Below, in pieces: positions 58,935 through 64,000 of a DNA stretch of 64,000 nucleotides (position 1 is the stretch's first letter; each line of letters starts with the position of its first letter). Made by a program: the position numbers and the translations under genes. Below the pieces are notes generated by a model. That model made no database searches and was not told the origin of the DNA. It saw only the letters and a program-made list of their open reading frames with translations. The DNA is from Microvirga aerilata (GTDB taxonomy: Bacteria; Pseudomonadota; Alphaproteobacteria; Rhizobiales; Beijerinckiaceae): NCBI RefSeq assembly GCF_016743775.1, contig NZ_JAEQMY010000006.1, positions 1 to 64,000 on the forward strand, written 5' to 3'.

Positions 58935-59562
58935 GGATCAGCTCCGGCAGCTCGTGGGGAGCATCCACGAGGCAGGCAACGCCTGCTTCAATCAGTTCTT
59001 GCCGTGAGCCGTAGCCCCAGGTCACGCCAATGGTTGCAAGCCCGTTGGCCTTCGCCCCGATGGCGTCGTGCTTCCGGTCGCCGATCATGACGGCGCGTGC
59101 CGGATCGAAGCGCTCCTGCTCGAGGATGTGCCGGATGAGATCGCGCTTGTCGGCATTCCGGTTGTCCGGCTCCGAGCCATAGATCTCGGAGAAGAACTGC
59201 GACAGCTCGAAATGATCGAGGATCCGCCGGGCAAAAACCTGGAGCTTCGAGGTCGCCACATAGAGACGGACGTCCTCCTCCCGCAGATCCTGAAGCAAGG
59301 CCGGGATGCCCGCATAAACCTCGTTCTCGAACAATCCCACATCGCCGTAGCGCTCGCGGTAGAAGCGCACGGCGTCCTGCGCATCGTCGGACCCTCCCAG
59401 AAGCTCCGTGAAGCCTGCAATCAGCGGCGGCCCGATCATCCAGGTCAGCGCGTCCGCTTCAGGAACGGGACGCCCCAAGCGCTCAAGGGCATATTGGACC
59501 GAGCGGGTGATGCCCGTCTTCGGATCGGTCAGGGTTCCGTCGAGATCGAGGAGCGCGATCAT
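58891..59562 (-). CDS. HAD-superfamily phosphatase (Gph-like)
   Basis: A 223-residue HAD hydrolase. Motif I LLDLDGTLTD (nucleophile Asp), motif II VATSK, motif IV VMIGDRKHDAIGAKANG. Close to phosphoglycolate phosphatase; Gph identity is not certain. Its ATG overlaps the stop of the upstream GyrI-like gene (ATGA). Confidence 0.9.
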   Translation of the reverse strand: MIALLDLDGTLTDPKTGITRSVQYALERLGRPVPEADALTWMIGPPLIAGFTELLGGSDDAQDAVRFYRERYGDVGLFENEVYAGIPALLQDLREEDVRLYVATSKLQVFARRILDHFELSQFFSEIYGSEPDNRNADKRDLIRHILEQERFDPARAVMIGDRKHDAIGAKANGLATIGVTWGYGSRQELIEAGVACLVDAPHELPELILSPTAPMPRQASAP

Positions 59563-60311
59563 TCTTTCGGCTGAACGTAGATGTTCACCTCGAAATTGGT
59601 GTCCTGCGAATCCGTGAAGTCGCTGACGTATTCCTCGATGAAGGCGTCCTTCGCCACGATCTCCTTGATGTCGAGATAGGCCGTGATGGTCTCGTAGGTG
59701 CCGTCGATCTCGTCGTAGGCGTCCTTGTGCACGAAACGGAACGACTTGCCCTCCGGCGTCCTGCCGAACTTGATCTGAGGCGTCAGCTCGGTCTTGCCCT
59801 CGGGTGCCCCGGCGATCGGCACCATCGCCTCGTATTTGAAGCCGTTGTCGTCGGTGTCGACGAAGATGGTGAGCGGCCGGCCCGTGGGGGCGATCCCGGC
59901 CTTCTTCAGCTCGTCCTCGATCTTGGTGAAGGTGGTCTTGAGGTTGTCGAAGGCCTCGTCCCAGGTGCTGGTGCCCGCGAGCACCGCCGTGGGTTTTGCG
60001 GCGAGCACGCCCTCCTCCACCCCGGTCGGATCGCTCGGGTTGGGGAACAGGGTCGTGCGTCCCGCCTGTTGCGCAGGCGCGGCGGGAGCCGGCTGCGCGG
60101 TCACCGGCGTTTGCGGCTGTGCCGGAGCCTCCGCCGGAGCGGGGCTCGGAGCGGCAGGAGGCGTGATGGGGGCGACGGCTGGAGCCGAAGCTGCCGGGGC
60201 ACCCGCCCCGGGAGCCGAAGGGGAGGTCTCCGCCGCAGGGGGCGTCTGCGCCAGGGCGAACCCAGAGCACAGGGCTAGGACCAGAACGACAGGAAGGGAA
60301 CGCAGCCGCAT
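59559..60311 (-). CDS. Secreted protein with a GyrI-like (SOUL/effector-binding) domain
   Basis: 250 residues: signal peptide (VLVLALCSGFALA), a Pro/Ala-rich low-complexity linker (about 22-88) and a C-terminal GyrI-like domain (KPTAVLAGTSTWDEAFDNL ... FRFVHKDAYDEIDGTYETI ... NIYVQPKE). Such domains bind small hydrophobic ligands in the cytosol; export to the periplasm is unusual. Coupled to the HAD gene. Confidence 0.85.
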   Translation of the reverse strand: MRLRSLPVVLVLALCSGFALAQTPPAAETSPSAPGAGAPAASAPAVAPITPPAAPSPAPAEAPAQPQTPVTAQPAPAAPAQQAGRTTLFPNPSDPTGVEEGVLAAKPTAVLAGTSTWDEAFDNLKTTFTKIEDELKKAGIAPTGRPLTIFVDTDDNGFKYEAMVPIAGAPEGKTELTPQIKFGRTPEGKSFRFVHKDAYDEIDGTYETITAYLDIKEIVAKDAFIEEYVSDFTDSQDTNFEVNIYVQPKE

Positions 60312-60537
60312 GAGAGTAACGCCTTACCCACGAATCACGAAAAGATACCTTGCAGCAACATAGGAGGCTTTGCGCAAAGCCGCGAGAGTGTCCTCGCGCC
60401 GCTGTGGCGGGGCGGATTGCAGCAGGCGGCCCAAACCCTGAGACTGCCTAAAAAATCCTCTGGTTGACATTCCCCAGCCCGCACCGAAGCTTAGGCCCTG
60501 GCTTATGCTTGAGCCTCCTCATGCTCCGGGCTGCTCG

Positions 60538-61278
60538 ATGACGGAAGAGTTTCTGATCTTTGCCCTGGTCGGCTTCCTGGCTCAGCTCGTCGACGGGGCG
60601 CTCGGCATGGCTTTCGGGGTCCTGTCGACCACGAGCCTGCTGGCCTTCGGGGTGCCGCCCGCAACCGCCAGCGCCGTCACCCACGTGACGGAGATCTTCA
60701 CCACGGCGGCCTCGGGCACCTCCCATGTGGTCCACCGCAACGTGAACTGGCGGCTCGTGGCCCGGCTCGCACCGGCCGGCATGCTCGGCGGAGTCATCGG
60801 GGCCTTCGTCCTGTCCAATATCGATGCGAAAACAGTCCAGCCTCTGGTGTCAGCTTATCTCATGGGGATCGGCGTCTACATCGTCTTCAAGGCCTTCCGC
60901 CCCCTCTGGCCGCGGGAGGTTCGCGACAAGCTCGTGCCGTGGATCGGGGCGGGCGGCGGCCTGCTCGATGCCATGGGCGGGGGCGGATGGGGTCCCATCG
61001 TCACGAGTTCCCTGATCGGGCGGGGTCATGCTCCCCGGCAGGTGATCGGCTCCACGAACCTGACGGAGTTTCTCGTCACCCTGGTCATCTCCGCGACCTT
61101 CATGGTGACCCTGGGCTGGTCCGAGCTGAGCTCGGCCGCAGGCCTTATCGCCGGCGGCGTTCTGGCAGCTCCCCTGGGCGGGTTCGTGGTGAGCCGCGTG
61201 CCGACCCGCCCCCTGATGATCGGGGTCGGCTGCCTGATCATCGCCACCAGCATCCCCCGGATCGTGCAGGCCTTCTGA
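60538..61278 (+). CDS. TauE/SafE-family anion transporter
   Basis: A 246-residue membrane protein with seven to eight helices. ALVGFLAQLVDGALGMAFG at the N-terminus and AGGGLLDAMGGGGWGP at the centre are the paired family motifs. Implicated in export of sulfite/organosulfonates; no sulfur genes adjoin it. TTGACA at 60464-60469 is a possible -35 element. Confidence 0.9.
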   Translation: MTEEFLIFALVGFLAQLVDGALGMAFGVLSTTSLLAFGVPPATASAVTHVTEIFTTAASGTSHVVHRNVNWRLVARLAPAGMLGGVIGAFVLSNIDAKTVQPLVSAYLMGIGVYIVFKAFRPLWPREVRDKLVPWIGAGGGLLDAMGGGGWGPIVTSSLIGRGHAPRQVIGSTNLTEFLVTLVISATFMVTLGWSELSSAAGLIAGGVLAAPLGGFVVSRVPTRPLMIGVGCLIIATSIPRIVQAF

Positions 61279-61359
61279 CGATGTTGCCGCAGAGGCATTC
61301 AATCCTTTGCGACGTCTGCCCTCTCGCGATTTCTGCCTTTTTAAGCCATATACGGCCCC

Positions 61360-62244
61360 ATGAGCGCCCTTTCGAACAGCCGTTTCCTGAAAATGAACGG
61401 TCTCGGCAACGAGATCACCGTGCTTGACCTGCGCGGATCGAGCCACCGCGTCACCCCGGTTGAAGCGCGCGCCATCGCGGCCGACCCGCGTTCGCGCTTC
61501 GACCAGCTGATGGTGCTGCACGATCCGGTCACCCCCGGCACCGACGCCTACATGCGCATCTACAACACGGACGGCTCGGAGTCCGGCGCCTGCGGCAACG
61601 GCACCCGCTGCGTCGCCTGGGCGATGATGAGCGATCCCGCCATGAGCCGTCCCCTGTCTGAGGGTCTCGTGCTGGAAACAAGGGCCGGGCTTCTGCCCGT
61701 GGAGCGCGTGTCGGACCTCGTGTTCACCGTCGACATGGGCCCGCCGCGTCTCGCCTGGAACGAGATTCCCCTGCGCGACCCCTACCCGGACACGCGCAGC
61801 ATCGCCGTCGATAGCAAGCTGCCCGAGGCTCCCGAGCTTCAGGGCCCTTCGGCGGTCAGCATGGGCAACCCGCACGCGATCTTCTGGGTCGAGGACGCGC
61901 TCGCCTACGATCTTGCCGCCATCGGCCCCGTTCTCGAGCGCGACCCGGTCTTCCCCGAACGCGCCAACATCTCGTTCGCCCAGGTCACCAGCCCCGAGCA
62001 CATCCTGCTCCGCGTCTGGGAGCGCGGAGCAGGCGCCACCCGCGCCTGTGGCTCTGCCGCCTGCGCCACCGTCGTGGCCGCAGCGCGCAAGGGGCTCACC
62101 GGCCGCAGGGCCGTGGTGTCGCTGCCGGGCGGCGATCTCGTCATCGAGTGGCGCGAGAGCGACGGCCACGTGCTCATGACCGGCCCGACCGAGCTGGAGC
62201 ACGAGGGAACCCTCTCGCCCGCCCTGTTTGCCGGAGCGGCCTGA
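61360..62244 (+). CDS. dapF: Diaminopimelate epimerase
   Basis: A 294-residue cofactor-free epimerase making meso-DAP for peptidoglycan and lysine. [15 protein letters not shown] starts it; the catalytic Cys pair lies in [10 protein letters not shown] and [11 protein letters not shown]. Its stop overlaps the mtaB start by one base (TGATG), an alphaproteobacterial pairing. Confidence 0.97.
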   Translation: MSALSNSRFLKMNGLGNEITVLDLRGSSHRVTPVEARAIAADPRSRFDQLMVLHDPVTPGTDAYMRIYNTDGSESGACGNGTRCVAWAMMSDPAMSRPLSEGLVLETRAGLLPVERVSDLVFTVDMGPPRLAWNEIPLRDPYPDTRSIAVDSKLPEAPELQGPSAVSMGNPHAIFWVEDALAYDLAAIGPVLERDPVFPERANISFAQVTSPEHILLRVWERGAGATRACGSAACATVVAAARKGLTGRRAVVSLPGGDLVIEWRESDGHVLMTGPTELEHEGTLSPALFAGAA

Positions 62245-63497
62245 TGGCGGTCGAGGTCGTCACCTTCGGCTGCCGGCTCAACATCTACGAGTCGGAGACC
62301 ATCCAGCGCCATGCGGAGGAGGCGGGCCTCGGCGATCTTGTCGTCGTGAACACCTGCGCCGTGACCGCGGAGGCATCGCGCCAGGCGCGCCAGTCCATCC
62401 GCCGGATCGCGCGCGAAAAGCCCGATGCCCGCATCGTCGTGACGGGCTGCGCCGCGCAGGTGGAGCCTGAAACCTTCGCGGCGATGCCCGAGGTGTCGCA
62501 GGTTATCGGCAACCACGAGAAGATGAAGGCCAACACCTGGGCCGGCCTGCGCGATTTCGGCGTGGGTCAAGCTGAGAAGGTTCTCGTCAACGACATCATG
62601 GCGGTCAAGGAAACCGCCATGCATCTCATCGACGGCCTGCGCGGGCACACCCGCGCCTTCGTGCAGGTGCAGAACGGCTGCGACCACCGCTGCACCTTCT
62701 GCATAATTCCCTACGGCCGCGGCAATTCCCGCTCCGTGCCCATGGGCGAGGTGGTGAGCCAGGTCCGCACCCTTGTGGAGCACGGCTCGCGCGAGGTGGT
62801 GCTCACCGGGGTCGACATCACGAGCTACGGCGTCGATCTGCCCGGCGAGCCGAAGCTCGGCACCCTGGTGAAGAGCCTGTTGCGCCACGTGCCGGAACTG
62901 GAACGCTTACGCATCTCCTCCATCGACTCGGTGGAGGCCGATGACGATCTGCTCGACATGATCGCCACCGAGAGCCGTCTGATGCCGCATCTGCATCTCT
63001 CCCTGCAGGCCGGCGACGACATGGTGCTCAAGCGCATGAAGCGCCGGCACCTGCGTGGCGACGCCATCGCGTTCTGCGAGCAGGTCAAACGCTTGCGCCC
63101 CGACATGGTGTTCGGGGCCGACATCATCGCGGGCTTTCCGACCGAGACCGAGGACATGTTCTCGCGCTCCCTCGACATCGTCGAGGAATGCGGGCTGACG
63201 CATCTTCACGTCTTTCCCTTCTCGCCCCGCCCCGGCACCCCTGCCGCGAAGATGCCCCAAGTGGCTCGCGACGTGGTGAAGGACAGGGCGCGCAGGCTTC
63301 GCGAGCGGGGCGAGGCCGCCCTGTTGCGGCACTTGACCGAACAGGTCGGCACCCGCCGCAACGTGCTGATCGAAGCAAACCAGCTCGGCCGTACGGAGGG
63401 GTTTACCCTGGTGCGTTTCGCATCGCCTGTGAAGCGGGGCGAGATCCAGACTGTCACCATCGCGGGTCATGACGGCAAGGGATTGCTGGCCGCGTAA
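62244..63497 (+). CDS. mtaB: tRNA (N6-L-threonylcarbamoyladenosine-C2)-methylthiotransferase MtaB
   Basis: 417 residues. N-terminal UPF0004 domain (GCRLNIYESE with Cys, NTCAVTAEASRQARQ, TGCAAQ), then the radical-SAM domain with CDHRCTFCIIPYGRG, and a C-terminal TRAM-like domain. It methylthiolates t6A37 to ms2t6A in ANN-decoding tRNAs. Coupled to dapF. Confidence 0.96.
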   Translation: MAVEVVTFGCRLNIYESETIQRHAEEAGLGDLVVVNTCAVTAEASRQARQSIRRIAREKPDARIVVTGCAAQVEPETFAAMPEVSQVIGNHEKMKANTWAGLRDFGVGQAEKVLVNDIMAVKETAMHLIDGLRGHTRAFVQVQNGCDHRCTFCIIPYGRGNSRSVPMGEVVSQVRTLVEHGSREVVLTGVDITSYGVDLPGEPKLGTLVKSLLRHVPELERLRISSIDSVEADDDLLDMIATESRLMPHLHLSLQAGDDMVLKRMKRRHLRGDAIAFCEQVKRLRPDMVFGADIIAGFPTETEDMFSRSLDIVEECGLTHLHVFPFSPRPGTPAAKMPQVARDVVKDRARRLRERGEAALLRHLTEQVGTRRNVLIEANQLGRTEGFTLVRFASPVKRGEIQTVTIAGHDGKGLLAA

Positions 63498-63538
63498 CCA
63501 CGTAGCGGAGCGTGGAGGCGTTTTCAGAATTAAGCACT

Positions 63539-63632
63539 GTCATCCCGGCGAAGGCCGGGATTCATAACCGTGAGCCAAGCGGAGTTAAGCACCGTCAGCG
63601 GCTATGGCTTCCCGCCTGCGCGGGAACGACGG
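63539..63632. repeat. Palindromic repeat, GTCATCCCGGCGAAGGCCGGG type
   Basis: CCCGGC-GAAG-GCCGGG (63545-63560) followed by TTCCCGC/GCGGGAA arms (63609-63626), lying between mtaB and the pseudouridine synthase gene. A repeat family very common in alphaproteobacteria. Confidence 0.8.
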
Positions 63633-63643
63633 CGCTGCGGGTC

Positions 63644-64000
63644 TCACGTCTTATCCTGTCCCTGATCGACTGCATCGTCCGAGATGCCCCCGCACGCCTT
63701 CACCCGCTCCCGCATATGCTCCGGCACCGGCGCCTCGACGGTGATCGGCGGCTTTTTCGGATAAAGCGGCACCGTGACGCCGCGGGCATGGAGATGCAGG
63801 CCCGGACCGTGGAAGCGCGGCGCCGTGCCGTAGATGGGATCGCCCAGGATCGGGAAGCCGGATGCCGCGCAATGCACCCGCAGCTGGTGCGTGCGGCCGG
63901 TGACGGGGCGCAGTTCGAGGAGGGTGAGACCTTCCGCTCGCCCCAGCACCCGCCACTGGGTCAGCGAGGGCTGGCCCTTCGGGTCCACCTTCATCCACCA
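63644..64000 (-). CDS. RluA-family pseudouridine synthase, N-terminus outside the window
   Basis: The visible 119 codons hold the C-terminal part of the catalytic domain: [32 protein letters not shown], the diagnostic RluA/RluC/RluD motif. The active Asp (HRLDxxTSG) would lie beyond base 64000. Whether it modifies rRNA or tRNA cannot be decided. Confidence 0.93.
   Translation of the reverse strand, partial: WWMKVDPKGQPSLTQWRVLGRAEGLTLLELRPVTGRTHQLRVHCAASGFPILGDPIYGTAPRFHGPGLHLHARGVTVPLYPKKPPITVEAPVPEHMRERVKACGGISDDAVDQGQDKT

Overview
The window is one contiguous piece of a GC-rich (about 63-65% by eye) alphaproteobacterial chromosome. The acpXL-fabZ-fabF2-fabF1-adh-lpxXL cluster for the very-long-chain acyl group of lipid A, an IalB-family secreted protein, a DUF1127 protein and dispersed palindromes with GCATCGGACCC...AAGTGG cores all point to Hyphomicrobiales (Rhizobiales). 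A Microvirga/Methylobacterium/Bosea-like genome is my best guess, but the genus is inference. I see no insertion sequence, prophage, CRISPR array or rRNA operon; there is one tRNA, tRNA-Gly(GCC). Gene density is high, with short intergenic gaps.

Layout. 1-3253: YbbP/YbbA-type ABC transporter genes divergent from a TesA-like esterase. 3.3-8.1 kb: a plus-strand run of small enzymes (aldo/keto reductase, ThpR, a histidine-phosphatase-like protein, a YeiH transporter, a pterin dehydratase, a GFA protein). 8.1-14.7 kb: SDR, YkvA, a candidate sRNA, IalB, a frameshifted YciI gene, rlmN, two coupled membrane proteins, a LysE exporter and a LemA lipoprotein. 14.7-22 kb: the minus-strand VLCFA/lipid A cluster, with a phosphatase-like gene divergent from it and an MsbA-type exporter nearby at 23.7-25.5 kb. 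25.5-31.3 kb: an AceE-like E1, tRNA-Gly, ProX, a CnoX-like thioredoxin, a LON-domain protein and a Trm112 protein. 31.3-38.4 kb: CoA-ester lyase, DUF429, threonine dehydratase, LysE, carbonic anhydrase, a GH43 enzyme and a frameshifted LysR gene.

38.4-52 kb carries asd, a Mo-cofactor oxidoreductase, and leuB, leuD and leuC scattered among unrelated genes, including a protein kinase-USP fusion directly downstream of a metallophosphoesterase. 51.6-57.4 kb is the ffh-rpsP-rimM-trmD / rplS translation and protein-targeting block, split by an lrp/eamA pair. 57.9-64 kb holds an MBL-fold hydrolase, HAD phosphatase, GyrI-like protein, TauE transporter, dapF-mtaB and a partial pseudouridine synthase.

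The most interesting signals are: a degenerate ketosynthase beside an intact one in the VLCFA locus; palindromic repeats that have become coding sequence at the end of lpxXL and the start of rimM; two untranslated transcription-unit candidates (9.47-9.56 kb and below 23.62 kb); a perfect hairpin that buries a ribosome binding site at 12.34 kb; and a recurring pattern of exact 12-18 bp tandem duplications in gene leaders and tails. Two genes (YciI, LysR) carry single-base frameshifts at short homopolymers, which may be real or sequencing errors.
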